64,000 bases of DNA from Amoebidium appalachense (Eukaryota > Ichthyosporea): the NCBI GenBank assembly GCA_963693365.1, contig CAVNZM010000008.1, positions 9,734,001 through 9,798,000 on the forward strand, in the 5' to 3' direction. Of the stretch, positions 25,705 to 38,200 are shown piece by piece. The position numbers and the translations under genes were made by a program. Position 1 is the first letter of the stretch. The number at the start of each line of letters is the position of its first letter. The notes below the pieces were generated by a model. That model saw only the letters and a list, made by a program, of their open reading frames with translations. It was not told where the DNA came from and did no database searches.

Positions 25705-26369
25705 CTAATTTGCCATGATCTTGCTATACACTATCTTGTGGGCACGGGTGTGTCTGCCAGGTTTCCCTATAGAGACACGCTCTCCTGCGGGAACAAACGA
25801 CGACCCGCCCAAAACCCGTGTCAGCACCGTTCCCAGTCTCTTGATCCCCACCTCGCAATCGTCCAACATGTTTATATCAGCCCATTGTCGCATGCAACCG
25901 GCCATCCCCGATGTCGTAACCCAGGTCCCATTCTCGATACCAAAGCTGTGTGTTCCGCGTGCGCCTGTCGCTATGTCCTTTAGAAAGTGTATTTCGTTCG
26001 ACTCCTGTGCCCTCTCCGTTGGTTTTGTCCGGGTTGTGCAGATGTCCCCGTGACACCCCCAAATTAGCCGCAGAGTGTCGGGCTCCACCGTCACAAACAC
26101 CCCAAGAGATTCTATGGTCTCAACGGCAACCCTATAAACCTCGATGGATGCGTAACCAAACAGGTGCACACGAGCCTGTCGACCAGGGTAGAAGCGTTGG
26201 TACGCCTGCACCTGTCCAAGCGCCGCCTTCCACTGCGCCACACGCTTGACCTCGATGACCTGCGTGTCCGTGAGCAGGTCGATTCGGCCGGCTGGCGTGA
26301 CCACTTCGCACTTCCCCCCTCAATCCTGGCTAACCGATCTCTGACCGACCCTTCATCATACGATGCCAT
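25705..26369 (-). CDS. PD-(D/E)XK-like protein fused to a D5-type C-terminal domain, one frameshift
   Basis: ATG 26369 (MASYDEGSVRDRLARIEGG) starts a reading frame that must shift by one base at a G6 run near 26318-26323. It then continues as GRIDLLTDTQVIEVKRVAQWK. D-x(8)-E-x-K (RID...IEVK) is the PD-(D/E)XK nuclease signature, and the whole first half (to LRLIWGCHGD) is a paralogue of 29708-30064. The second half (FLKDIATGARGTHSFGIENG, then MRQWADINM, RLGTVLTRVLG and TRAHKIVYSKIMAN) matches residues 570-667 of the neighbouring helicase. The gene is therefore a chimera of a nuclease-like domain and the helicase's C-terminal winged-helix-type region, about 221 residues. A DNA-processing or initiator role is inferred. 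Confidence 0.7.
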
Positions 26370-26474
26370 CATAATAGGGTACAAAAAAACATGACTCATT
26401 TTTATATTATAAGCCAGTCGGGGTGTTATGAGTCCGATATAGCACCAATCACAACAACACCACCGACACACCAC

Positions 26475-26683
26475 CAACCTACCCAAGTTACCACCAACCT
26501 ACCAACAGTAATCGCGATTTCGATTAGTAGAATTAGACCCAAACATCGATTTCACTTATAAATAGTAGGTTGGGTAGGTTCAGTGGGTTGTTTTGGGGTT
26601 GAGTCGAGCTGGGGCAAAAACAAACGAACACCAACGATGTGTGTTTGGGGGGGCCCCTCCGAGAACCTACCCAACCTACCGAA
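26475..26683. repeat. Iteron-like array (ACCTACC motif, both orientations)
   Basis: AACCTACC and its complement recur at about 26475-26503, 26566-26582 and 26660-26681, forming inverted repeats in AT-rich DNA upstream of the nuclease/D5 chimera. The region 26370-27048 otherwise lacks a convincing gene. Confidence 0.6.
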
Positions 26684-26815
26684 GTTAAAAAACCCCAACA
26701 ACCAATGAAATACGCCCGTTAAACCAAGAAACCAATCGGATGGCTTTGTTAAAAACGTTTGCGCAAAACCCAAGCTACCACCAAGTGGCCGAAGTTACTG
26801 AAAGGAAGCTGGCGA

Positions 26816-26893
26816 TCACTTATGCGAAAGTATCTTCGAGAACGAAACTCGATAAGCACGCGATGTCTTTGACACTGCCCCCACTACCACCGA
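26816..26893 (-). pseudogene. Possible remnant of a D5-type C-terminal tail
   Basis: The minus strand reads VVVGAVSKTSRAYRVSFSKI then LSHK and a stop. This resembles the helicase ending (IVIGQSHGSSNRAHAYTIDF) and the chimera ending (RAHKIVYSKIMAN). Similarity is short and could be chance. Confidence 0.3.
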
Positions 26894-27048
26894 GTTATCC
26901 CCGAAGCAGATTTGCAGTCCTCGGCACCATAGGCGATCGCATTCACCCTCGTACTCTTGACCTCCCCCAAAATGGCAGTGACGGCCATTCCAAAGTCTCG
27001 TTGTGTGGGTCTTCTGGACTTGTAGGTTGTGTTTCTCTCCCACCACAA

Positions 27049-29052
27049 CTATTTATATGCCTGTATCTGTTTGAAATCAATGGTATATGCATGTGCCCTG
27101 TTGCTGGATCCATGGCTTTGTCCAATAACTATTTGGCTGGGATTGACGAGTTTCCGGGGTCCCAGAACCTTGGTCAACATTGAACCCAGCCTGTTGACAC
27201 TGACAACTCTCCGGCCATCGTAACCGTTGGCATCTGCCCATTGACGCATATGTTCTGCCAACCCCTGCGTTGTAGCATGGGCCCCATCTCCGATGCCAAG
27301 GTCAACTGCTGCATCACCAGCATTTGCAACGTCGCGGAGAAACTGGAGCTCCAAGGGCAAGCTCTTCTCCATTAGCTCTCGCCGGAGGCTTGTGTCGGGA
27401 GGGACTTCAAGAGTGGACTTCACGCCTGGTAGATCAACCAAGTAGTGGAAAAGTGCTTGTAGGACATCTGCTCGCTTGTAATACTCGATGAATGCACTGT
27501 AGTACTCACGCTGCCCTATGCGCATTCCACTAGCCTCAAGGCACATGTAGCGTCGGTCACTCTGCTCAACTCGCACAGCCCAATCCTCGTTGGTCAAAAA
27601 GGCGTAGCGCTCGTAGGTGCGTGTGTGGACACCATCCACTCCCTTCTTCTCCAAGATGGCATCCTCTTGCGTGATGAGCGCTTTCAGTATGTTGTTGACT
27701 TCGTGACAGCCACCAAACGTACATTCATCGACAACCGCCAGAAGCTTGTGCATTAGATGTGCATTAAACTTGCTTGAAAGATGGTCTTTGTTTTTGATTG
27801 AGGCACTGTAATTCTCGCCAATTAAGCGTTGAACTACCTCAAACCACGTATTCTTACCAGCCCCTTGTGCAGACTTCACAAGGATCGCCGTGCCTGGTTT
27901 GGTAGCTGGGTACTGGAAGATATGAGCAGTCCAGCGTAACAGATACCAAAAAGCATCTTCGTTACCGTTTGCTAATATCTCATACGCATGGCGTACGAAC
28001 ATTTCAGCAGGATGTCCCGAATAGAGCCCATACTTTTCCAACAGCTCGTCAGTCATCAAAACCCCACTGCGATTCGGAAGGATGGGTGGTACGATACATC
28101 TGGGTCCGGTGTAGTTGAATGCCGAGTCGTACTTGAACCGAAGACCTCGAAAAATGTTAAAAACTCGGCGTTCACCATGTAGATAGGCTTCCTTGACGAG
28201 GTTTGTTTTGGGGCTGGGTGATTCTGGATCAAAGACAGCCAAAACATAAGTTGGGATCTCGCCATTCATGAAGTCGACCCCCGTGTACCTTTTCTCCGTG
28301 TCCCGGTCAATATACTCCACACTAAACCGTTGAATCGAGTTTCGCATATCGTCCTTCGATAAAGTTCTGAGTTCATAGACCTGCCTCTCAGGGGACCATT
28401 GCTTCAGGATGTAGAGGCTTGTTCCGTTAACATATGCAGCCCATTTGCTCAGATAGGCGACCAGACCACTACGCCCCCAATCCGAACCAATGATGCGTGG
28501 TAGAAACGGCATGCGGTCGGGGGGCTCGCTGTCCTCTCTTTCCAACTCGTCAAAGATGGATCGCTCGGGTGTAAAGTCCATCATGGTTGTGTCACATGTC
28601 GGAGAGGACTTGGCTTTAGTGGGTTGTGTCTCTTTGCCGTAGATGGACGTGAAGGCGCCGGCGGTGTTCCAACGCATCACACCCCCAGAGTTCCAATCAC
28701 GAATGGGGTTGACGATAACACGGTTGGCCTTCGAAAATCTTTCGGACGCCCAGGCCGTCATGGCTGCTCGGTCAGGTCCAGGGGGCTGATGCCTTGCATT
28801 GCACTCCAAATGGGCAGTTTTGGTCCGCTTTGTCAAGCATGTGCGGATTTCACCATATGAGGTTCCAAATGTTGTTTGAATTGACTTGAAAAGATCGTCG
28901 TGGTCAAAAGGCTCGCCATCCACACGCATTTCTCGTTCACCAGTAGGGGCATAGACAGCAAGGTACCAATCCTGACAGCGCCGTCTCAGACTTGTTCCTT
29001 CCACAGCCTGCGGGGGAGGCTCGGCGCCTTCACAGCATACTGTTGGTTCCAT
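27049..29052 (-). CDS. Superfamily 3 (D5-like) replicative helicase
   Basis: The 667-residue protein begins MEPTVCCEGAEPPPQ. The SF3 core lies in the second half: Walker A KSAQGAGKNTWF (about 393-404), Walker B LLAVVDECTF (437-446) and motif C YAFLTNED (483-490), with an SF3-type Arg region following (VEQSDRRYMCLE). The N-terminal half (residues 30-380) has no clear AEP primase motif, so primase activity is doubtful. The C-terminal 100 residues (FLRDVANAGD to TIDFKQIQAYK) are a D5-type winged-helix-like domain duplicated in the gene at 25705. Such helicases unwind DNA at replication origins of viruses, plasmids and phages. An iteron-like array lies just upstream (29097-29345). Confidence 0.9.
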   Translation of the reverse strand: MEPTVCCEGAEPPPQAVEGTSLRRRCQDWYLAVYAPTGEREMRVDGEPFDHDDLFKSIQTTFGTSYGEIRTCLTKRTKTAHLECNARHQPPGPDRAAMTAWASERFSKANRVIVNPIRDWNSGGVMRWNTAGAFTSIYGKETQPTKAKSSPTCDTTMMDFTPERSIFDELEREDSEPPDRMPFLPRIIGSDWGRSGLVAYLSKWAAYVNGTSLYILKQWSPERQVYELRTLSKDDMRNSIQRFSVEYIDRDTEKRYTGVDFMNGEIPTYVLAVFDPESPSPKTNLVKEAYLHGERRVFNIFRGLRFKYDSAFNYTGPRCIVPPILPNRSGVLMTDELLEKYGLYSGHPAEMFVRHAYEILANGNEDAFWYLLRWTAHIFQYPATKPGTAILVKSAQGAGKNTWFEVVQRLIGENYSASIKNKDHLSSKFNAHLMHKLLAVVDECTFGGCHEVNNILKALITQEDAILEKKGVDGVHTRTYERYAFLTNEDWAVRVEQSDRRYMCLEASGMRIGQREYYSAFIEYYKRADVLQALFHYLVDLPGVKSTLEVPPDTSLRRELMEKSLPLELQFLRDVANAGDAAVDLGIGDGAHATTQGLAEHMRQWADANGYDGRRVVSVNRLGSMLTKVLGPRKLVNPSQIVIGQSHGSSNRAHAYTIDFKQIQAYK

Positions 29053-29096
29053 TATCTATAGGATGAGAAAAAAAAAAAATCGGCAGGCAGTTGTAA

Positions 29097-29345
29097 GTGA
29101 ACCACTTGAACCACCTGAACCACTGAACCAGGGGGTAAATCACCCCCTCCAGAAATATACTCGAGGTTGGTGTTTGTGTCTGTTCTCTGCTGGATTACAA
29201 AAACAGTGGTTCAGAGTGGTTCAAGTGGTTCACTCTATTAGAATTGGGTCAAAATGTCAAGTTTTAATATAAGAAATCGGAAAACCGCGAACCACTGCGA
29301 ACCACTGACCGGCAGTATGAAAAGATGTAGTGGTTCAGCCCCTCT
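29097..29345. repeat. Iteron-like array of GAACCACT, with a long inverted repeat
   Basis: GAACCACT/AGTGGTTC occurs about ten times. The arms 29097-29129 and 29203-29234 form a near-perfect inverted repeat of about 32 bp. Further copies follow at about 29287-29310 and 29328-29337. It sits in the gap upstream of the helicase, as replication-initiator or autoregulatory sites often do. Confidence 0.7.
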
Positions 29346-29436
29346 TTTTGTTATTATCAGTTACAATGATCAGCAAGTGTGGATCCGACCAAGAGAGAGT
29401 AGTAGTACAGACTGGCACCTTTTGGATGTGTTGCTT

Positions 29437-29450
29437 CCTTTTATACCTTT
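29437..29450 (-). promoter_or_regulatory. TATA-type promoter without an adjacent gene
   Basis: AAAGGTATAAAAGG on the minus strand is a good match. The nearest minus-strand gene is the helicase, whose ATG lies 385 bases away with the iteron array between. Confidence 0.45.
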
Positions 29451-29495
29451 GAGGTGGGGTGTGAAAGTTGAGATTTTTTCTTGTGGCCTACAGTG

Positions 29496-29639
29496 ATGGC
29501 CACCTACAACGAGGCGTTCGTCAGAGACAAATTGGCACGGATCGAGGCGAACCCCACATCGGAAAGAACAATGGCGTACCATTTCAACAAAAGCAAGGTC
29601 TTGGACTTTGATGCAAATTGTCTGGTCGATGATCAATAA
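29496..29639 (+). CDS. Truncated copy of the PD-(D/E)XK-like protein
   Basis: ATG 29496 encodes 47 residues starting MATYNEAFVRDKLARIEANP, clearly related to MASYDEGSVRDRLARIEGG (25705 gene) and GYDEAFVRERLAELEDG (29708 gene). After about 20 residues the similarity ends and the frame stops, so the catalytic region is missing. It is probably the 5' remnant of a third family copy, although a short protein could still be made. Confidence 0.55.
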   Translation: MATYNEAFVRDKLARIEANPTSERTMAYHFNKSKVLDFDANCLVDDQ

Positions 29640-29707
29640 ATGACCCCACCGAAGGGGCGGGGGGGGGGGCACGTGAGGCACGCGTATTTTTCTGCGCACT
29701 GTACAGG

Positions 29708-30064
29708 ATGTCTGCGGTAGGCTACGACGAGGCGTTCGTACGCGAGCGACTGGCCGAGCTCGAGGACGGGGTGTGCGGGGTGCCCACTCGGGCCGGCCGG
29801 ATTGACGTGCTGACGAGCACGCAGGTCATCGAGGTGCAGCGTGTGTCGCAGTGGAAGACGGCGATCGGAAACGTGCTCGCATACAGCCACTACTACCCCG
29901 ACCGCCAACCGAGGATCCACCTGTTCGACTATGCGCCGGCAGACGTGTACAGGATTGCCGTGCAAACCATCACGTCGCTCAACATCACGCTTACAACCGA
30001 AGAGGACACGTTGCAGCTGATTTGGGGGGACGACGCGGGCAAAGACGTAAAAGACGAAAAATAA
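29708..30064 (+). CDS. PD-(D/E)XK-like protein, stand-alone copy
   Basis: The 118-residue product starts MSAVGYDEAFVRERLAELED. The core RAGRIDVLTSTQVIEVQRVS (Asp33, Glu42) is followed by WKTAIGNVLAYSHYYPDRQP and RIHLFDYA, as in the chimera at 25705. In this copy the catalytic Lys of E-x-K is Gln44, so nuclease activity is uncertain. Proteins with this compact D-E-x-K domain followed by an aromatic-rich strand occur in large DNA viruses and algae. The acidic/Lys tail (DDAGKDVKDEK) replaces the D5-type domain. It is the last gene before the large repeat region. Confidence 0.65.
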   Translation: MSAVGYDEAFVRERLAELEDGVCGVPTRAGRIDVLTSTQVIEVQRVSQWKTAIGNVLAYSHYYPDRQPRIHLFDYAPADVYRIAVQTITSLNITLTTEEDTLQLIWGDDAGKDVKDEK

Positions 30065-30164
30065 ATAAAGAAGCCATGGGCAAAAAGTCAAAGCAGCGCA
30101 GAGTTGGCCAATAAACGGTCAAAGCTAGCGCGAAGTAGTGAATATTCAACGAAGCTAGCGCACA

Positions 30165-31850
<1,686 letters not shown>

Positions 31851-31876
31851 CATACCCTTGCTCATGAGCGCCCCCC

Positions 31877-31910
<34 letters not shown>

Positions 31911-31965
31911 TCCTCCCATCTACCCGCACAACCCCAACCCCACATTATATCGTGCACCGGGTAAC

Positions 31966-32358
31966 ATGGACGCTGGCGCACCCCTTCCCCCACCCAGCCC
32001 ATTCGCACCCCCTCCCCCGATCCGCACAAGCCCGCGCAGCACCCCCGGGCCCTCCCCCATCCTACTGGCCATCCTGGCCGGCCTGATCCTCTACGTGCTC
32101 TGGGACACGTTCAGCCCACGTGTGCGGCGGCGCCTGGCGGTGCTCAAGTGCCAGCGCGCGTGCCCAATGTGTGCCAGCTGCGGCAGCTGCGTTCCCCGCT
32201 GCAAGTGTGCGCACTGCCCCCGCTGCCACGTGTGCGGTGCCAGCCCCGCCCGGTGCGCACAGTGCCCCGCATGCACGCGCTGCCCGCCCGAGCAGAAGTG
32301 CCCGGCGTGCCCCACGTGTGCGCATGCGCCTGCGGTGGTGATCAAGGAGCGCACTTGA
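31966..32358 (+). CDS. Membrane protein with a Cys-rich tail
   Basis: ATG 31966 encodes 130 residues: a Pro-rich N-terminus (MDAGAPLPPPSPFAPPPP), one transmembrane helix (ILLAILAGLILYVLW), a short basic stretch (SPRVRRRLAVLK), and a tail with some twenty Cys in C-x2-C repeats (CPMCASCGSC, CAHCPRCHVCG). The tail could bind metal or form a cross-linked layer. GC content and style match the virus-like block, and it is the second-last such gene before the microsatellite zone. No family is recognised. Confidence 0.6.
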   Translation: MDAGAPLPPPSPFAPPPPIRTSPRSTPGPSPILLAILAGLILYVLWDTFSPRVRRRLAVLKCQRACPMCASCGSCVPRCKCAHCPRCHVCGASPARCAQCPACTRCPPEQKCPACPTCAHAPAVVIKERT

Positions 32359-32394
32359 AGGGTTGGGTGAGCAGAGATTTTTGTGGCATAGAGT

Positions 32395-32655
32395 ATGGCG
32401 TACCGATGGGAGTACAAGCTGAAGGAGGAGCCCGGCAAGGCACCCGTGGTGCAGGCAACTATTGTGCCGACCGAGGCCACCACCCGGCGGACGCAGATGG
32501 AGCAACGAGTATATGCACAAGAGCTTGCGGAAAAGGGCTATATAGATCTGCCCGATGAGTTGGCGGAGAAGTGTGGATTCAAGAAGTGGGTGCCCAAGAA
32601 TCAACGACAGACAGCAATTGTACTGCAGAAGATGATGGAGCCTGAGGATGCATAG
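32395..32655 (+). CDS. Small basic protein of unknown function
   Basis: The 86-residue frame begins MAYRWEYKLKEEPGKAPVVQ and ends QKMMEPEDA. It is soluble, helical and rich in Lys, Glu and Gln, with no Cys cluster and no known motif. It follows the Cys-rich membrane protein by 36 bases on the same strand, so the two may be read together. It is the last compact gene before tandem repeats begin. Confidence 0.5.
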   Translation: MAYRWEYKLKEEPGKAPVVQATIVPTEATTRRTQMEQRVYAQELAEKGYIDLPDELAEKCGFKKWVPKNQRQTAIVLQKMMEPEDA

Positions 32656-32690
32656 AGACCTACACAAGCCAAAGGATGAATGGACTCACA

Positions 32691-33172
<482 letters not shown>

Positions 33173-33414
33173 CAATGTACGTGCCAGTGTGCTCGTACAC
33201 AGATTGAAAAGGAGACTTGGGGTATATTAAATGGAGTCTCTCCCGCTACCACGGGCAAATACATTCAATAGTCATTACGGAAACTTGGTACTGTTACCGG
33301 GCAAATACAATATACATGAAAATTTGGATAAGATTGAAGCAGATCACATTCGAATAAACATTACAGAAAACTTGGTATGAAAACTTTGTACCACGTCTTT
33401 CCTCCACCACACCC

Positions 33415-33585
33415 ATCACAAACCCTAAGTAAGATGTGAATGTGGGGCCTACCCGCCGCCACCACCACAACTACGTTTCCCCCACCGCACCCACCACAAA
33501 CCCTAAGTAAGATGTGAATGTGGGGCCTACCCGCCGCCACCACCACAACTACGTTTCCCCCACCGCACCCACCACAAACCATGTG
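33415..33585. repeat. 78-bp tandem repeat, just over two copies
   Basis: The marker AAGTAAGATGTGAATG occurs at 33427 and 33505, 78 bases apart, and the flanks align over the full period. The stretch 33172-33414 before it shows no gene. Confidence 0.8.
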
Positions 33586-33589
33586 TGGT

Positions 33590-33931
33590 CTACCCACTCA
33601 AAAGCTCCTCCTCGAACTGCTCAAGCTCCTCCTCGAACTGCTCGATGTCAGCCTTGTACTTCTCTCTCAGCTTTTTCCACTGTGCATGGGACACCTGTGG
33701 GTTGATAGTTGGGTGTAAGTAGTAGTCCAGCCAGGTGATTTGTTTATGCAAGGCTCAGACATCACTGTATGCCATTACCTCAAACACACCCACGCACCCA
33801 CCAATACACCACCATGGCACACACCCACAGGAAACGAACTCCTACGTGTGGACCAGGTCAAGAAAAACTCTGCAAGGACTCAAAAAACCGTTTTTACGAA
33901 CCCCTACATGTAATTGTGAATGCTAGGGCAT

Positions 33932-33989
<58 letters not shown>

Positions 33990-34033
33990 TGTTTTTTTGT
34001 TTGTTGTTTTTTTTGGTTTGTTTTTTTTGGTTT

Positions 34034-34073
<40 letters not shown>

Positions 34074-36614
34074 GGGGGGGGGGGGTACCTCGAAAACGAG
34101 TTCCCTGTCAGTGTAGCCACACGTGCATGCCGGGGGGGGCTTCTTGCCAGCGACCACAAGCCAGTTGACCGTGGCAAAATTTACCGCCTCGGCCAAGCTG
34201 CTACCAGCAGCATACCCAAAGTGGTATGCTCCAGGCAAGGTGCAGATGACCTCACCGGCGTGCTGAACCGTGCGCTGCACGGGGATGCCCTTCTTCATCA
34301 AATAACGGGGGTGGATGAACACAGACTGCCCCACCCAAATGTTAGTCATATGAAAACCCGGGTGGTCGTTTTTGTAAGTGCTTTTTTGGTTCTTGTTCTT
34401 CACGTCTGTGTCTACCACTTGTTCTTCACGTCTGTGTCTACCACTTGTTCTTCACGTCTGTATCTACCACTCCCTCTCTCCCTCTTCTTGTTCGTCCTCT
34501 GTTACTGTGTGTGTGTGGTCGTTTTTTTTTTATTGTTTTTTTTTTATTGTTTTTTTTTTTTTTTTTTTTTTTTTGGTGGGGGGGCCTACCTTATGCTGTG
34601 TGACTTTCTTACAGATACCGGCCCCCCGAAAGCTCAAGTCTCTCGTGGATATCCTCGAGGATAGACGTAACCTGTTCCTCGTACTCTGCACTGATCACGA
34701 ACCAGATTTTCTCTCCTGGCCCACGGACCATGATGTTGACACTCCCAAGTAGAAGGTCTTCTGTGTGGAGCACAATCGGACCCCCAGTCGTGACACTGCA
34801 AAGAGGCATGGGATTAGTTGGGGCTAAAACAGTAATTACTTCCGACTAGATGTGGCCCAATACATTCCGAAAAGACCGACCCATACACACACCCAGGATG
34901 GTTCTGTGAACATAAGGGGCGTTCTGCAAGCCTGCCTTTTTCCTTTGTTTAATTATTTGTTGTTTTTTTTTTGGGGGGGGGGGGGGCATACTTATAGAGC
35001 ATCGGTGTTGAGATGCCCACACGATCTTTGAATTCTCTTGATACTATTGAGTCAAGCGTCTCCAAGCTGAACATGTAGTCGATTTCTTTCTTCACCACCT
35101 GTCCCTCCTGTTAGTGCCTTCATGTTCACCATTCAACAACACACAGCATGCCTACATATACCCACCACAGTGCATCAACACAACATACACTCTCCGCTGC
35201 ACACCCACGCACGCACGCATGCCTACACAACATACACCCCACGCACGCACGCATCCCTACACAACATACACTCTCCGCACAAACACACGCACGCACGCAT
35301 CCCTACACAACATACACTCTCCGCACAAACACACGCACGCACGCATCCCTACACAACATACACTCTCCGCACAAACACACGCACGCACGCATCCCTACAC
35401 AACATACACTCTCCGCACAAACACACGCACGCACGCATCCCTACACAACATACACTCTCCGCACAAACACACGCACGCACGCATCCCTATCCCCCCCCCC
35501 CCCCACAACATACACTCTCCGCACAAACACACGCACGCACGCATCCCTACACAACATCCACTCTCCGCACAAACACACGCACGCACGCATCCCTACACAA
35601 CATACACTCTCCGCACAAACACACGCACGCACGCATCCCTACACAACATACACTCTCCGCACAAACACACGCACGCACGCATCCCTACACACACGCACAC
35701 ATGCCTACGCAACATACACTCTCCGCACAAACACACGCACGCACGCATGCACAACATACACTCTCTGCACAAACACACGCACGCACACATGCACAACATA
35801 CACTCTCCGCACAAACACACGCACGCACGCATGCACAACATACACTCTCTGCACAAACACACGCACGCACACATGCACAACATACACTCTCCGCACAAAC
35901 ACACGCACGCACGCATGCACAACATACACTCTCTGCACAAACACACGCACGCACACATGCACAACATACACTCTCCGCACAAACACACGCACGCACACAT
36001 GCACAACATCACTCTCCGCAAAAACACACACAACATACAAATCTTCGCCGCACACATACGTACCTCACTGGGTGTATGGGTGTTTTTAAGAGGCTTCAGA
36101 TCTGTTCCGTAAAGGAACATTGATTTTTCACCATCCGATAGGGAGTCCAACAACCTCCAAAACTCCTCCTCCCCCACCGGATCCCCCTGCCCAATCGTGT
36201 TAGCCCCTGTTCATGGTAACCACATCCTAGTGGTTGCAAATACGCACCTCTGGAATTTGCCCTATGATGTCCTCCCTATAAACGAGGAAGACATCCCTGA
36301 TGGTGGTAGCCTCCACCCAAATCCGGGTGTAGGATTTTCTCACTCGTGTGGCCTGAGCAGCCTTTTTCAGCCCCTGCACTACCGGCTCGGGAGGCACGAA
36401 CTTGACGGCACCAGCTGCCCGAAACTCGTGTTCTTTTTCGATTGACAAAACTATCTTCTCCAAGGAGAGCTTTTCTAGATGCATTTGGCGGAGATGTGCT
36501 ACGGGTACCTCGTTGAACCCCGCCACCTCCCCAGTCTCAGTGTCTTGTTGTTGCCCCCTGTCCACCTCTCCCGCTTCTTGCTCTGTGTGTGCGTGCGTGT
36601 GTGTGCGTGTGTGT

Positions 36615-36650
<36 letters not shown>

Positions 36651-36740
36651 GTGGCCGAGTGCATACATGCGTGCAGGTGCCTTCCCGTGGTGTGTGTGTG
36701 TGTGTGTGTGTGTCATGCATGCGTGCAGGTGCCTTCCCGT

Positions 36741-36772
<32 letters not shown>

Positions 36773-36798
36773 ATGCATGCGTGCAGGTGCCTTCCCGT

Positions 36799-36830
<32 letters not shown>

Positions 36831-36856
36831 ATGCATGCGTGCAGGTGCCTTCCCGT

Positions 36857-36890
<34 letters not shown>

Positions 36891-36916
36891 ATGCATGCGT
36901 GCAGGTGCCTTCCCGT

Positions 36917-36955
<39 letters not shown>

Positions 36956-36981
36956 ATGCATGCGTGCAGGTGCCTTCCCGT

Positions 36982-37013
<32 letters not shown>

Positions 37014-37099
37014 ATGCATGCGTGCAGGTGCCTTCCCGTGGTGTGTGTGTGTGTGTGTGTGTATGTGTGTGTCATGCATGCGTGCAGGTGCCTTCCCGT

Positions 37100-37131
<32 letters not shown>

Positions 37132-37157
37132 ATGCATGCGTGCAGGTGCCTTCCCGT

Positions 37158-37189
<32 letters not shown>

Positions 37190-37215
37190 ATGCATGCGTG
37201 CAGGTGCCTTCCCGT

Positions 37216-37247
<32 letters not shown>

Positions 37248-37273
37248 ATGCATGCGTGCAGGTGCCTTCCCGT

Positions 37274-37307
<34 letters not shown>

Positions 37308-37475
37308 GGGGGAGGGAGGGGGGGGGGGGGGGTTTAGCCGAGTGCATACATGCGTGCAGGTGCCTTTCCGTGGTGTGTGTGTGTGTGTGTGTGTGTCATG
37401 CATGCGTGCAGGTGCCTCCCGTGGGTGTGTGTGTGTGTGTGTGTGTGTCATGCATGCGTGCAGGTGCCTTCCCGT

Positions 37476-37510
<35 letters not shown>

Positions 37511-37590
37511 ATGCATGCGTGCAGGTGCCTTCCCGTGGTGTGTGTGTGTGTGTGTGTGTGTGTCATGCATGCGTGCAGGTGCCTTCCCGT

Positions 37591-37628
<38 letters not shown>

Positions 37629-37654
37629 ATGCATGCGTGCAGGTGCCTTCCCGT

Positions 37655-37687
<33 letters not shown>

Positions 37688-37905
37688 GGGGGGAGCCAGG
37701 GGGGGGGGGGGTTTAGCCGAGTGCATACATGCGTGCAGGTGCCTTTCCGTGGTGTGTGTGTGTGTGTGTGTGTGTCATGCATGCGTGCAGGTGCCTCCCG
37801 TGGTGTGTGTGTGTGTGTGTGTGTGTCATGCATGCGTGCAGGTGCCTTCCCGTGGTGTGTGTGTGTGTGTGTGTGTGTCATGCATGCGTGCAGGTGCCTT
37901 CCCGT

Positions 37906-37938
<33 letters not shown>

Positions 37939-38155
37939 GGGGGGAGCCAGGGGGGGGGGGGTTTAGCCGAGTGCATACATGCGTGCAGGTGCCTTTCCGT
38001 GGTGTGTGTGTGTGTGTGTGTGTGTCATGCATGCGTGCAGGTGCCTCCCGTGGTGTGTGTGTGTGTGTGTGTGTGTCATGCATGCGTGCAGGTGCCTTCC
38101 CGTGGTGTGTGTGTGTGTGTGTGTGTGTCATGCATGCGTGCAGGTGCCTTCCCGT

Positions 38156-38200
<45 letters not shown>

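Noticed and set aside
26740-27183. 147-codon plus-strand frame beginning MALLKTFAQNPSYHQ
   Set aside because: Its second half is antisense to the helicase 3' end, and the opposite strand carries a possible helicase-tail remnant.
35225-36020. CRISPR-like array of regular repeats
   Set aside because: There are no unique spacers, the repeats are head to tail, and the array lies in a eukaryotic intron.
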